DNA of 64,000 bases from Carnegiea gigantea (Eukaryota > Streptophyta > Magnoliopsida > Caryophyllales > Cactaceae), in assembly GCA_029747015.1 (NCBI GenBank), contig JAKOGI010000005.1:1168191-1232190 (forward strand), written 5' to 3'. This document shows, piece by piece, positions 9,941 through 22,100 of this stretch. The position numbers and the translations under genes are program-made. Within the stretch, counting starts at the first letter, position 1. Every line of letters begins with the position of its first letter. Below the pieces are notes generated by a model. That model ran no database searches. It had not been told where the DNA came from and was given only the letters and a program-made list of their open reading frames with translations.

Positions 9941-12236
9941 ATCATACCCATCATATCACTTGTGTAACCCTAGGTTTTTCCTTATGCATTTTTTCTGAAG
10001 GTGATTCTTTATTTGAGAATCACTGGGTTGTGTGTATCTCGCTCATGACTCGTGTGCTTAATTCTTCCCCAGCTAGAGTTCGGTAACAGACTAACAATAG
10101 AGTTTGTGTAGTTCTTTTTTCTTTTCTTTCTTTCCTTTTTTTTAACATATTCATATTTTTCAATTCAATCGTAGCCCAACGGCCAAGCCCTGTATTACGT
10201 TCTTTAGGGCAACAAAATTGCATTGATTCTTCTATCCTTTATTCAATTTTCACGTCATTTGTTTGCATGAAATTGTTCACAAAGGTGTAGATGTCCTCAC
10301 ATCTATAAAATAAGCTTCAAATTTGTAGAAGATCTCTGAAATCTACACAGGGAAGGCTTGAAACTCTTGGGTTTATAGATATGGGTAGCGTGGCGTATTT
10401 TGTGGGAGAAATTCTGCTATTTTTGGAAGGGTTATTGTGCAAACAGAAAGTGCATTTTAGAGAACTTTAAAAAAAAAAAAAAAATCGTGTATTATAACCC
10501 GGTCTGCAAACTCACAATTGAAACGCGTAGGTAGAGCTTCCGAAATTTGTAGAAGAGTCCTCAATTTGTAAAGGCGATAAAATTTTTCGCGGTGAGTTCT
10601 GTAAACTTTATAAATAGTCGGATTCGAAAAAACTTATAGATAGTTTGCCCAAAAATTAGGTAGAGCTTTGATTTTCATTGCCTTAAAAAGTCTGGATAAG
10701 ATTTTCCCTAAAAGTGATTACAATCTACCATTTTCAGATGCAAAGGTTTCATTTTCTACTTCCGATATGAGAATGGTCATAACCATGTATTCAAACTGTG
10801 GCCGAACCACGACGAAACGGTCGCATTGGAAAGGTTTTGGAGTTAGCCGAACTGCATTTTCATACCGCGACAGCCGCGCTATAGAACGCAACTGCCGCAT
10901 TAGAGCGATTTTGCCGTATCGCGACCGAAACCGAAATCGCGACTGAAACCGTATTTTGAATCCTTGGTCATAACAGCTCTTGGGAACGCTCAAACCCTTG
11001 TAATCTAAATCCAGTGTCTTCTTCCACAAATCCGCATGCTATCACCAATTGAATGATAAATAAGACTGAATCAGTGTAACCAAGTAGCAAACCGCACTCA
11101 CACAACATGGTAGTTTTCTCTGATGAACCACAATTCAGTATGAAAGAAATCTCATAACATCAGTAAGATGAAATGAACTCATTACAATACGCCTATGCAA
11201 TTGCCCCGGGGGGGGGGGGGGAGGGGAAGTGCTCGAGGTTCTCGCAATAATGTTACAGAAAGATAGCTATAGAAGAGGTGAATGGCAATTCAACCCTTTG
11301 TATGATCAGTGAAGTTCTGCTGATAAATGCACTTTACGATATAAAGTCATGGCCAGCTCCTGTTCAGAGTCACCGGCAACACTTAGGATGCCTGTGATAC
11401 AGCTTCCAAGGCTGAGCAATCTGAAGTCAAAATTATGCTGAATCAAGCGACAAGTAACAACCGACATTCTTGATCGAACGGTCCAAGAGGTGATCCTAAC
11501 TACTGCAGTTTGGTGGCTTCTTTCTTACTCCCTACCTGCATCTGATTCATGAATTCATCTCCTTACAGGTCCATGATCAACACATTTTTTTCCTGAGCCC
11601 AGTGGCAATATTTGGTCATCTCAGCATGGACATCCCAGAAATCATACGCTGCAAGTGCAAAAGTTTATCGCACATAACCCATCGCAGCGAAGCTAAAGAT
11701 ATGTAATATCTCGAAGGATTTAAATGGATGTCAAGCACTAATGTAGGAAATGCTTCCCTTCAATAGCATCTCAAGCTCAAGTGTCTACACTGGTAGTCAT
11801 CGTTGAATCTTTTGCATACATTTATATGATATGATCGACCCCAACTGAAATTACCAGTCTCTCCAAACAAATGCAATACCTTCCGAGTCCTGATAGGCTA
11901 CTTCCATTTGATCATATATTTGAGAAGCATTAACTATTAATTGGCAGACTGTCCAGAACAATGAGAACATAGTCACCCGGTCCACTGCGCCCAGGGTGGA
12001 TTTGATACGTGGTGTGCCACTTATTGGAGATCCAGGTATGCAGAGGTACATTTTTATTTTTCGGGAACAAACAAAACCAGATAATAGTATAGTACACCAA
12101 TAACTGAAAGAATGAATATGATTTTCCGAATGTCTGTGCAATCCACATATCCCCAGTACAAGAGGAGAACTTGTATATCCAAGACTCAAATTTGGAAGAA
12201 AATTACATGATGTTTCACAATGAACAATGTACAACA
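9941..12236. other. Convergent spacer between the 7803 gene and presenilin
   Basis: It should hold the 3' untranslated regions of both flanking genes. It also holds MITE copy B (10783-10965) and a CCCC/G14 homopolymer junction near 11204-11221. I see no coding exon. Confidence 0.5.
10783..10965. mobile_element. MITE, GGATTCAAAAT family, copy B
   Basis: The octamer GGTCATAA occurs exactly at 10775-10782 and 10966-10973, flanking a 183-base insert. The insert ends are CCATGTATTCAAACTG and GTATTTTGAATCCTT, inverted relatives of copies A and C. The interior is rich in GCGACCGAAACCG-type and GCCGAACC motifs. The exact border is ambiguous by two bases because the TIR ends in GG. The 8-bp duplication fits the hAT superfamily. 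Confidence 0.65.
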
Positions 12237-13700
12237 CTAAAACATCAAAAAATTCATCGAATACTGCACAATGAATTCTTCGAGTAAAGTCCGAGTCAAG
12301 ACATAAAACAACACCCCCAGCATGATAGAAACTGGCAGAGCTGGCAAAGCTTTCTGATAAATGGCCAGCAGCATCAGGGTGATTCCAAGACCGGCTATTA
12401 TAGCCAGATAGCAGGCATAGACTGTCATAAAATCATACATTGCTGCTCTACCAACTAAAACGCTATAGAAGATGAAATCCCCAAGGCCTAACTTAATTGC
12501 ACCCGAAGATCCCAAACCAATCCCTTCAAGAGCCATTCTATCTTCTGAAATCCCTATCTCCTGCACAGGTGGCTCTGCATTCATCCTTTGCTCAAGCAAT
12601 GGCTCAGAATTCTCCTGACCATTATTTGGCACCCGTCCCTCCTCAGCATCAACCAAGTCCCTCTCACTTTGGCCACTTTCAACAGTTGATACCAAATGGG
12701 ATCTCAGATTTTGTTCCAAATTCACCCTATTATTTGAAGTCTCATCTCTAACCCCATTCATCCTTTGCTCAAGCAATGGCTCAGAAAGCTCCCGATTATT
12801 ATTTGGACTGTGTCCCTCCTCAGCATCAACTAAATCCCTCTCACTCTGGCCACTTCCAACAGTCAAAACCAAAGGAGAACTTGGGTTTTGTTCCAAATTC
12901 ACCCTATTATTTGGACTCTCATTTTGATCCCCATCACCCCTCCTTCCCCGCCAAAGCCTCCTTTGACCAACACCAGCTGATTCATCAACATTAACAGGAC
13001 GAGCTTCATAAACTAATGCGGGTATATCCTCATCCCTGGACATTGCAAGCTCAACCAACAACCTAAGAGGCCCAACAGGCAACAGAACTGCTGCCAAATC
13101 ATACAGTGCCATGGCAACCAAGAGCACCCAAGTGGTCCATTCAGGCAACATGGTGAACCAAAAAGCAACAAGCATCCCAATAACCACCAAATAAGACTGA
13201 GTAACTAAAATTGCCATCTTTGAGATAAACACAGCCAAAACACCCACAATAGCAAAATTGAACAAAACCACCAGAAATGTCACAGCATCAATAGGCAAAT
13301 TCATCTTATCAACCAACATCAAAGCAAGCTGACCTCCCATAAACGCCAAAACAACAAAAGCAGAGAAACCCATGTAGAATTTCAGGAACTTTGTGCATCT
13401 AATGTAGAATAAGAACACTAAGAAGAAGGTGATAACAGTAACAACAACAACAAAAACAAGGGAGTTCAAAAGGGCACCTTCGAATTTGTCCCAAAATGAA
13501 TCTGAGCTGCTCTCATCGTATGCTAAGTTGGCTATAGTGGTGATTGATTGAGAAAAAGATGACGACGATGAAGGGTCTGAATTGAGGAATGAGACTAATA
13601 TAACCACCAAAAACATGCAAATTGAAACTGGGGTTATTATTCTGGTGATTTCTTCACCCAGTGTATCAATTATGCTTGTGGGTCTTGTGTTTCTCTCCAT
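12237..13700 (-). CDS. Presenilin (gamma-secretase-type aspartyl protease), intronless
   Basis: A 487-aa multi-pass membrane protein, encoded without introns as plant presenilin genes commonly are. The family supplies the catalytic subunit of gamma-secretase in ER and endomembranes. The two catalytic aspartates are visible: D201 in the ALYDLAAV motif (TM6) and D408 in KLGLGDFIFYS (TM7). The PALP motif is present at 453-456 (ALPALPVSIM). Several hydrophobic segments precede TM6. The hydrophilic loop between the catalytic segments, about residues 235-390, contains a 59-residue tandem duplication (DNA period 177 bp, about 12581-12934). All catalytic hallmarks are intact, so it is probably active. 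The start is the first Met of the frame (MERNTRPTSIIDTLGEE), which matches the family N-terminus. Confidence 0.95.
   Translation of the reverse strand: MERNTRPTSIIDTLGEEITRIITPVSICMFLVVILVSFLNSDPSSSSSFSQSITTIANLAYDESSSDSFWDKFEGALLNSLVFVVVVTVITFFLVFLFYIRCTKFLKFYMGFSAFVVLAFMGGQLALMLVDKMNLPIDAVTFLVVLFNFAIVGVLAVFISKMAILVTQSYLVVIGMLVAFWFTMLPEWTTWVLLVAMALYDLAAVLLPVGPLRLLVELAMSRDEDIPALVYEARPVNVDESAGVGQRRLWRGRRGDGDQNESPNNRVNLEQNPSSPLVLTVGSGQSERDLVDAEEGHSPNNNRELSEPLLEQRMNGVRDETSNNRVNLEQNLRSHLVSTVESGQSERDLVDAEEGRVPNNGQENSEPLLEQRMNAEPPVQEIGISEDRMALEGIGLGSSGAIKLGLGDFIFYSVLVGRAAMYDFMTVYACYLAIIAGLGITLMLLAIYQKALPALPVSIMLGVLFYVLTRTLLEEFIVQYSMNFLMF
12581..12934 (-). repeat. 177-bp tandem duplication inside the presenilin loop
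   Basis: Two diverged, in-frame copies run 12581-12757 and 12758-12934. Both encode NNRVNLEQN, SGQSERDLVDAEEG and SEPLLEQRMN in the same order. The duplication lengthens the variable loop between the two catalytic aspartates without touching either active-site motif. Confidence 0.9.
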
Positions 13701-15358
13701 TTTCTTAGGGTTCGAAACAAAAATTTCAAGGTTGAATTGAATCTTTTCTGGGTTTCTTGCTCTGGCAAATTAGTGCGTCGACGGGGTAATTAGATGCGAT
13801 TTGAGATCTTGATTGATTTGGACCGGCGTCAGTGACGTTGGACTACCCAAATCCTCACAAAGAATGAATTTTTCGGATTTCCGGTCCGCAGGTAATTTTA
13901 TCGGGTCTCCCTTTTGGCCCTAAATATATCAGATATCAAATTTTTCGATTGCACGCTCCCCCGTTCCCCTAAAGTGATTTTAAGATGCATACTTATATAT
14001 TATGTTCAAATACATATTTATATAAAAGATATTCTATAACTAAGTTAAGCTCCTATTTTATTTCCTTCAACCCAATGAGTACCTTGGTAATTCTTCCCAC
14101 TCAACCGACTAAAAAAAAAAATACGTTATAAAGAACAAACGTACACTACAGATAAGAAAAGATACACTAAAAGTAAAAAAAGATACATTGTAGAAAACAA
14201 ATGGTACACTGTAGGAAAGAAAATGTATATTATAGAAAAGATACACTATTGCATGGAATAAAAGATACACCATATCATATCAAACGCGCGTCCACCACAT
14301 GACTTAAGGGTGTGTACTATGCAAGATACATACATTTGTATATAAGAATTCCCCCCCTTTTTTTCCGTCCTCCTCCGATACCCCTCGAAAAAGATAATAA
14401 TAACAACAATTAGAAGTGTGTTTTAGGTGACATAAATTTTCATCTAAGCTACTAGTATAGGTTAGTTCAAGTTACTTAACACTTATTTTTCTTCTTAAGT
14501 AATGTCTCGAGTTTGAGTTTTGTAAATGAAAAAAATTTGTAATAAGAGAGTTCTATCCTTTTATTGAGCTAACAGTAACTCGATTTTAATAAAATTAAGC
14601 ATCCGAGCTCAAAAACCTTTTATCAAAGCTCATAAAGTTATAATATAAGTCTCAACTAGTATTTATATTTAAATTATATATTTTTTTGGGATGAATAGAT
14701 TCATTTAATTTTATTTATTTTAAGGTGCATGAGAAGTGTTAAATATTGCTTTTGGTTGTGAGTTCAATAAGATTTGTTTAAAATTTGATATACATCTTGA
14801 TCTTACATAAATTTACCATATGATAGGTTTTCGAGATTTTTTATGAATTTAACTTACATAAAACTTTGCCTCTTTTTCCTTATATGGACAAATGAGATTA
14901 TGTTCTTTAAAATAATAGACAAATTATTTTCAACCTATTTTCATCCTAATGGTAGGGAGTTTAGTTTCAATAAAGAGAAATCAAAATTTTCCTTAAGTTA
15001 TATGTGTGTAGATTTAACACTAATAACATATAGTAATAAAAAAGATACATTAATTCAAATCTTAACCCTTCACTTAAAAGCCTTAAAATAAAATTTTTAC
15101 CTTCTGTTCTACCTCAATATATCTCTGTCTTGCTTTTTTTTTTAAAAAAAAAAAATTGAATCTATCTATTTTTTAAATTACAAAAGCAAATATTCAAAAT
15201 CTGGAAGTTGAAAGCTTTCTTTTTAACCCAGAAAAAAACACAAAATAGAAAAACACAATTTTTTTTTTTAAAAAAAAAACCTCTGACAGTCGAACGTAGG
15301 ATGAAGATCAGAGATATTTCTGTCAAAGACCCGTAGGATCTGACGGCTATCAATCAAC
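13701..15358. other. Divergent spacer: presenilin and RBG3-like promoters
   Basis: AT-rich DNA with the presenilin promoter at its left. A degenerate repeat built on GATACACTAT lies at about 14136-14275. Two T/A homopolymer palindromes lie near 15129-15155 and 15260-15280. No coding exon is seen. Confidence 0.45.
14136..14275. repeat. Degenerate GATACACTA repeat
   Basis: About six irregularly spaced copies of GATACACTA or GGTACACTGTAGAAA, roughly every 25-30 bases, separated by A-rich spacers. Function unknown. Confidence 0.5.
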
Positions 15359-15382
15359 TCTCTCTCTCTCTCTCTCTCTCTC
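15359..15382 (+). repeat. CT microsatellite in the putative RBG3-like leader
   Basis: An uninterrupted CT dinucleotide run followed by further TCTCTC motifs near 15475. CT-rich tracts are typical of plant 5' leaders and core promoters. The ATG lies about 900 bases downstream, so a leader intron is likely, perhaps ending at TTTTTTAAG near 16275. Confidence 0.55.
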
Positions 15383-16285
15383 ACTCACACATCGCTCTGT
15401 TTTCCCATCAAGAACCCTTGCTAGGGTTCACAGTACACTGCTGTTGATTCCGAATCTCGGAAACTCTAGGTTTCTCTCTCTCTCGCGCTTAGTTGTTGTG
15501 TTTTTCTTCGTTGATCTGTTCGTACGATGATGATGAGTGGGTCTTTTGGGCTTGTTTATTGATTGATTATTTCTTCAGTTTTGTTGTCGCTGATCGAGCT
15601 TTCTGTGAAGAAGTGGGTCACTATTCAAAAAAAAAAATGTCTGCTTTTGTGAAAAATGGCATGCTAGTATAGAGATTGAGTGTTTGACATTAGAAATTTC
15701 TTACTTTATAATTGTGGAGAATGATGGGATTTTGGAATAATGGAGCGCTTGCTAGCGTTGCTTTCTTGCTCTATTTTTTTTTTTTTTTTTTTGGGGGGGG
15801 GGGTGTGAATGCTTAAAAAAGAGCTGCTTTGGGCGATTTGTTTACTTGTAGTTGTGTTTTTTGAATCCTCAAGACCAATTCTTTTTGATAATTTGGGTTT
15901 AGTGATTTTTCTGAGGGGTTTGGTTCAACATCCATTTAGTTCTGTATATGATTGAGAAGATGGTCTTGAGAATCTAAATGCTGTAGTTCTTTTACTAACT
16001 AATCCCCTCCGTTGTATGATATGAGTTTTGTGGGGGATGCGGGGTGAACAATATTTGTATCCATTTGGCCACCCTGTCTAGTCATGGATGTGCTTGGTAG
16101 CCAATAATGTTAAACAACCACTTATGGGAGCTCTTTATTGGTTAAAGGCTTGGCTTTTTTAAATGTTGATGTGTTGTTATAGCTTCATTCGAACGAAGCT
16201 TGATGGATGCCAAAAGTGTGTTTTGGCTGTTGGAATCTTGGTTTTTCTTACGGCCGCCTTGTATATATTTTTTAAGGTTGTCACA

Positions 16286-18176
16286 ATGGCTTTCTTTAGT
16301 AAAGTTGGGAGCATACTCAAACAGAGTGTGAACAAGCAGATCAATTTGACATTCTCAGCGTCCAATCCGTCTATTTATCAAGCCCTGAGATGCATGTCAT
16401 CTTCTAAACTCTTCATTGGAGGTATGTTTATCAGTTTATGCTTTTGGGACATTTGTTGTTAAGGTTTTAGTGGGGAACTACTCCTGAGCATTTTTATTGT
16501 ACCATGCAGGTCTTCCATGGGCCGTTGATGACTCAACTTTGCGAGAAGCTTTTTCCCAGTATGGTGAAGTCGTTGAAGGTGTGTACCACTGATTGCTCTG
16601 TGTTTGTCTTGATAATAAAACACTTTAACTGTAAGAAGTGTTGGTGGTGGATCCTTATACATGACCTTGTTAATTGAGAAAGAGATTTGTTAGGTCCTTT
16701 CGTATCTGAGTCTTTGGTCTTGTATGGGAGTGAATAATGGGTACATCAGGGATGTACACAATGTTTTCGCTAGCGAACAATTTGTTTTTAACATGAAATA
16801 GAGAAAGAAAAGACGTGCAGTTTCCCTACCCTCTCTTCTTTTGTGTGGCAGTGATATGGTGCTGGCATAACTGTTTGACAATGATGAATTTCATTTGCAG
16901 CAAGAGTAATCGTTGATAGGGAGCAAAATAGATCTAGAGGATTTGGCTTTGTTACATTTGCATCTGTTGAAGAGGCTTCTAGTGCTATTGCAGCAATGGA
17001 TGGAAAGGTATTACCCAAATATATGCTTATACTTGTTTTCACTATCTGGTAGATATGTAATCAATAAATAATGGTGACAGCCGGCCTGTTATCAATGGCT
17101 TTTACGGGTTCTGGTTCTTGCCATGCCTTCACTGTTAACGTTATTGATGGGATGAATGGAGTGTTGACCTCCAAGTACTAGGCTAGGGGTTCAAACCCCA
17201 AAGCTTGCCAATGCTTCTGGACCCTCCCCCCCTGGGTTTTTTTCAAGTAGCTGTTATCCATGCCTTAAAGAAAAAGGTTTTGATGGGATGCATAAGGAGC
17301 ATAATGCTGATGCTGAAAAGTAGTCTGCCCGTAATTCCAATATCTAGTTACCTGTTACAATCTATTATCACTTGTTACTGTGATCAGTAAACTTAAGAAT
17401 CCATTTTATTGCATCAGTCTTTGCTTGTCTTAAGCTTCATACTATAGTGGGACCTGATTTTAAGATGCTGGGCAGGGGGGACCAACTGTGGGTTTCTGTA
17501 TCGCATTACTGTGTTTTTGGTCAAGGGCTTCAAGCCTCAAAGTTTTGGTTGTAATGTTGTGGACTTGTTACAGCGCTAAAGGTTAGATGAAAGTACTTAT
17601 TTTTATTCTCAGTAAATTTTGCTCCAGCGTTTGCTGCAGTAATGTTAGTTAGCCTTCTCCATGACACTTTCTTTGGCATTTCTGCAGGACCTTCATGGTC
17701 GTAGAGTGATCGTGAATTATGCAACAGACAGGGCACCTCGTCAATTTGGGTCTGGAGGATATGGTGGAGGTGGCTATGGGAGTGGTGGTTTTGGAGGGGT
17801 TGGGTATGGTGGAGGGCAAAGTTATGGCAGCGGTGGATATGGAGGACAACAAAATTATGGTGGTGGCTATGGTGGGGGTGCTTCAAGTGGTGGACAGTAT
17901 GGCGGTGGCACTGGAGGCTATGGCAGTGGTGTTGCTGGTGGAGTTGGTGGAAGTGATTCCTACTTCAGTGGTGGCGGCAATAGCAGTAATGCCGCTGCTG
18001 AGAGTGGCTTTGCCCATGGTGGATTTGAGGAGGGTTCTGGTTCAGGGTTAGGTGGCAGCGATCAATTTCGCAGCAGTGATGCTGGAAGTGGTGCTGGAGA
18101 CCATGATCCTATGGAGCCAGCTGAAGAAAATCTCAGGGATAAAGCGGAGGCCGATGACTATGCTAAGAGGGCTTGA
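16286..18176 (+). CDS. RBG3: Mitochondrial glycine-rich RNA-binding protein (RBG3/GR-RBP3-like)
   Basis: Four coding exons (16286-16421, 16510-16578, 16901-17007, 17688-18176) total 801 nt and give 266 aa. Residues 1-39 form a basic, Ser-rich mitochondrial presequence starting [13 protein letters not shown], as in Arabidopsis GR-RBP3. One RRM follows at about 41-117, with RNP2 LFIGGL (42-47) and RNP1 RGFGFVTF (81-88). A Gly/Tyr/Ser-rich tail of about 100 residues follows, then an acidic end DYAKRA. Members of this group bind RNA in mitochondria, and several act as organelle RNA-editing cofactors (ORRM proteins). That role is by family, not shown here. The exact Arabidopsis counterpart among RBG2-5 needs a tree. 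Confidence 0.88.
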
Positions 18177-19158
18177 TTTTTCCTGTCCGTAACAATTTTG
18201 GCACGAAGTAAGAACTCATTCTAAATGGCCTTCTTGAAGCAACTGAACAATTTTCGCTCTCGACACATTTATGATGGCTAAGTTCATCTATGGGCGAGGA
18301 TTTATGTATTGGTACAGCTTAAGCCTTTGCTTGCCGCCTTATCTGCTTTGCTTTGTAAACATTCCCGGTTCCCCAACCCCGTCCCATTTTGGTCGCCTAT
18401 AACAGCTCTGCCCCGTGAGAGATCTAAGTGTTACTGAAGTAACCATATTTCTGGCCTCTGTCTTGTGATTTTTGGCATTTGTGCTCTGAATTAGTTGTAT
18501 TCAGGTCTCTTATTTATAATAAGCAACGTTCTGGTCATCCTTTCCCAGATTATGGCGTCTTTTATTGCAACTGTTTGTCAGTAACTAGATTTGGCAGACT
18601 CTGAACCAGACTGGAATGGTTGAGCCAGACTGGAATGGTCAGATTCAACTCGAATTAACTCTAGCCATCACGAATTTGAAATTAGCATGACCGGTATCGG
18701 TTGCTTTTTCTGGAGAAGCTAATTGGATGATTCAATAACAGACCTAGATATGATCTTCACCTGAGATTTCTCAACCTAAATCTAATACAATCTGATGACG
18801 TTCAGACTCTTTTGACCCTTTCCAAAATGAACTTGCAAAGTATCCCAACAGGCAACAGCTCATACCCATATGCAAAGTGCTTTGTTAGGTTTCACTTCAT
18901 TGCATTACTTTACCATGAACTGCCCATTAGAAGGACAATGCATACAAAGACCTACAAAACCGTAGACAATTCTCTCGTTTGAAGTTCATTACAGATTGAT
19001 GGACAGTATGGACAACTGATGTTAATGCTCAGAAACTGGATTTTTCAAGTATACAGAAACAACTGTCCACAGTTCCAAACGTAAGGGAGTGAAGAATGGC
19101 CTGACAAAGAATATACTAATCTATTGACTATTTACCAAAAACTTCCCCATTTCTTCAG
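18177..19158. other. Convergent 3' spacer between RBG3-like and POLAR-like genes
   Basis: The two genes are tail to tail. This stretch should hold both 3' untranslated regions. I see no coding exon or mobile element. Confidence 0.5.
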
Positions 19159-22100
19159 CTATTCTCGTCTCTCCAGATACACCAAAGCTCTCTGTGCCCT
19201 TAATATTGCAGGAGAGCCTTGCCTAGCTTTCTCAACAATCTGTTTTATCAAGAGCAAGTCGTCATTGTCATGATCATCACTGTCATCCTTCTGATCTGGG
19301 CTTCCTTCATCGACATTTGGGCTTCCCTCATCGAATGATATACTGACTCTTCCAGTAGGCATTCTTCCCTCTCCTGTGGTTGTCATGTCAAAATCTTGGT
19401 TGCCATTTTGCTGGCCATTTGAAACCTGATGAGTTGCAAGTTGATTATCTTCGAGGCCATTAGCCTGAATAGGATCCTCATTTTGGGATACCTTTATCTT
19501 ACTGAGTTCCTCACAGGCTTCACGATAGGCATCAAGAGCGTCCCCAGACAAATTCATTACAACAGGCTGCGTCACCGGACTGTGAGCTTCTACAACAATT
19601 GGGGTGCCAGGGTTTGATGAGGATTCACTATTCCAAAAATCCCTCCAAGAAATTACTTTCTCTGATTCTAAATGCTGGACCCTCTTTTGGGTTCTCGATA
19701 GCTCTGCTTCAAGCTCCTTAATCCGCTCTTGTAGCCTTGACTGAATGACCTCATGCAATCGCAAGCTCAGCTCATGAGGTGAGACACCATACTTTGCAGA
19801 AAGGGGAGTGACGCCCCGATCAGGTGTAGGTTCTGAGCTGGACTTTCTTCTGACATCAGCCCGAAGTTCGCCGTGAACCAAGTCCGCTATGATATCCTCG
19901 TCAAATTCACGTTCAAGCTGCAACAGAATTGAAAATATGTCAAGAATGACAAATAATTCAAGGAACTTAGGAGGCAATATAACATGGTATGTTGACCAAT
20001 CTAGCTACGATGTTCTTGGTCATATAATCCATTTAAGAGTTATTGAAAGAACATACTGTCGTGTGCACATGAACATAAAAGCACAAACAATAGCCAATTA
20101 GCCAACTAATCAGCCAAGCAGGGGAAAGTTGATTGGGCTCTATATTGAAGGCTTGGTTCTATCCACCAGCAAAATAAATGTACTCCCAGGAGGATGTACG
20201 TATCGGAGTCATGCGTAATCTCTTAGCCACAACTACCTTTTCCATATGGAAAACTTCTTGTCCAAATTTACTTATATGGCTCCTGGAGAACATTCTCCCA
20301 AGCTAATGATATAAGAATTGCACCTGACCTGAGAGCCCCCCCCCCCAAAAAAAAGAAAAAGGTCCTATGCGACTCCTGCAGTGCAATCTGGTTTTGCAGA
20401 TAGCTGGTATTAACAGAACCAAGATTATATTTTAAAATAGTTTACTTTTGTCGAACAAACACAAAAGACAGAGGTAAGTATGTAGCTGGCACTTGGACAT
20501 ATCACACATGCTGTGGCTATAAGCAGGGTAAGGGAACACTGGAGGAAGAAAATACTCAGTGAGAATTCACCATTCCACTCCAATCTGAAAGAGGGGGGTG
20601 GGGGGGAAGCCTGGACATCACCAGCAGTGGACGCACCCGCACACACACAAAAAAAGAAGGGGAAAAAGCGGACGTAGAAAATAAAGTTCATGGCTATGTG
20701 ATCTTGAAAGAAGTGCATCACAACGAAAGTACATCCCAAATCCAAATCCACGCCGCAGAGGCGCAGAGTCAAAGGTAGGAAAGGTGATCAAACACAGCAG
20801 CCTTGCCCTTGAATGGCACAAAGGCAGTGTGTACAATACATTCCAAGTGAGCAATCATAGTGTATTTCAAAGCACTCATTGTACTAAGTTAATTCCCAGC
20901 TGTCTGGGGTTTCACCCACCAGTCCATCAAAAATAACTCATGGAGTGGTATGCAAGGCTGCAAGCCACAGGCTAAATCCCAAAAGTTATTCACGAGAAAA
21001 AGCAACCAACCCCAGATACACTTGCCACTCATTCCCAGTCATCCATCATGATTCACCAGACTAACAGGATAAAGCCAAAGGTCTACAATTTGGGAGATAG
21101 GTTCATCAGGGAGAAAGAACGTGTAAAACAAAGGTGCTAATTGATAGATAAGTAGTTACCATAGACAAGATATGATCCACGCAACTACCAGGCCCAAGTC
21201 CAAAAGTACTTGAGATCAGGTTGTGTCAGGTTAGGAATGATTAGTGTAAATCACCATATAGGAATTTCCCACGTATTGCTTGAACATCACGGCAAGAGCT
21301 TCAATGTTACATTTAGCAATAGGGATGTCAACGGATCGGATTCGGATCGGATATTGGAACATCCGAATCCGCATCCGATTATATTTGGATCCGAAAATCT
21401 GATCCGAATCCGATCCAACGGATCGTAGGAGAACCTTCGAATCCAATCCGAGTCAGATCGGATTGGAGTTGGATTTAATCCGACCCGAAATAATTTCTTT
21501 CGCCACGCAATAATTTTATACAATTTTCTATATCATACGTAAAGTCTAACTTCTCTTGTTCTTAACCCCAAAAATCTAAACAACACTCCAAATCATAAAA
21601 ATATATATTTAGATTTTATTGTATGAACTGTTAAACTAAGGAGAAAGAGAAGATGTTCACTCATGAAAGATCAGAGAGGGACGAGAAATGCTCACCGTTG
21701 GCATTGTAGAAACTGGCAAGAAGACAGATGCTTAGAGAGAGAGAGAAAGAGAGAGAGGAGCGAAGAGCAGAGGACTGAGGAGCGAGCTACTATTCCGACA
21801 GTTTGACTAGCGAGAAGCGAGAGGCCGAGACCTGAGAGCGACTAGCAAGCCGAACGGTTAGCAACTGGTGAAGTGGCAAAGAAAGAGAGAGAGGATAATT
21901 GGGGAGGAGTATTAGGATTTCAACGTTTTAGTTTTTACATATTTAAAAAAAGAAAAAACTACCGACCAGAAAAAATAACACTGGCTGGGCTGCCAGCTTA
22001 GGGGTGGGGTGGGGGTTATATTGGGTATGTTTTATTTCTAAAAATTTAAACTTAAATTTTAAATTTGAAATATTTAAAACTAGTCAGTTCGGATTGAAAG

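Noticed and set aside
17160..17240. Possible tRNA-derived SINE (GGGGTTCAAACCCC motif)
   Set aside because: A B-box-like word is present but I found no A box at the right spacing, no tail and no second copy.
17661..18051. Alternative plus and minus frames over the Gly-rich exon
   Set aside because: Met/Val-rich and His/Ser-rich frames are shadows of GGN codon repeats in the RBG3-like tail.
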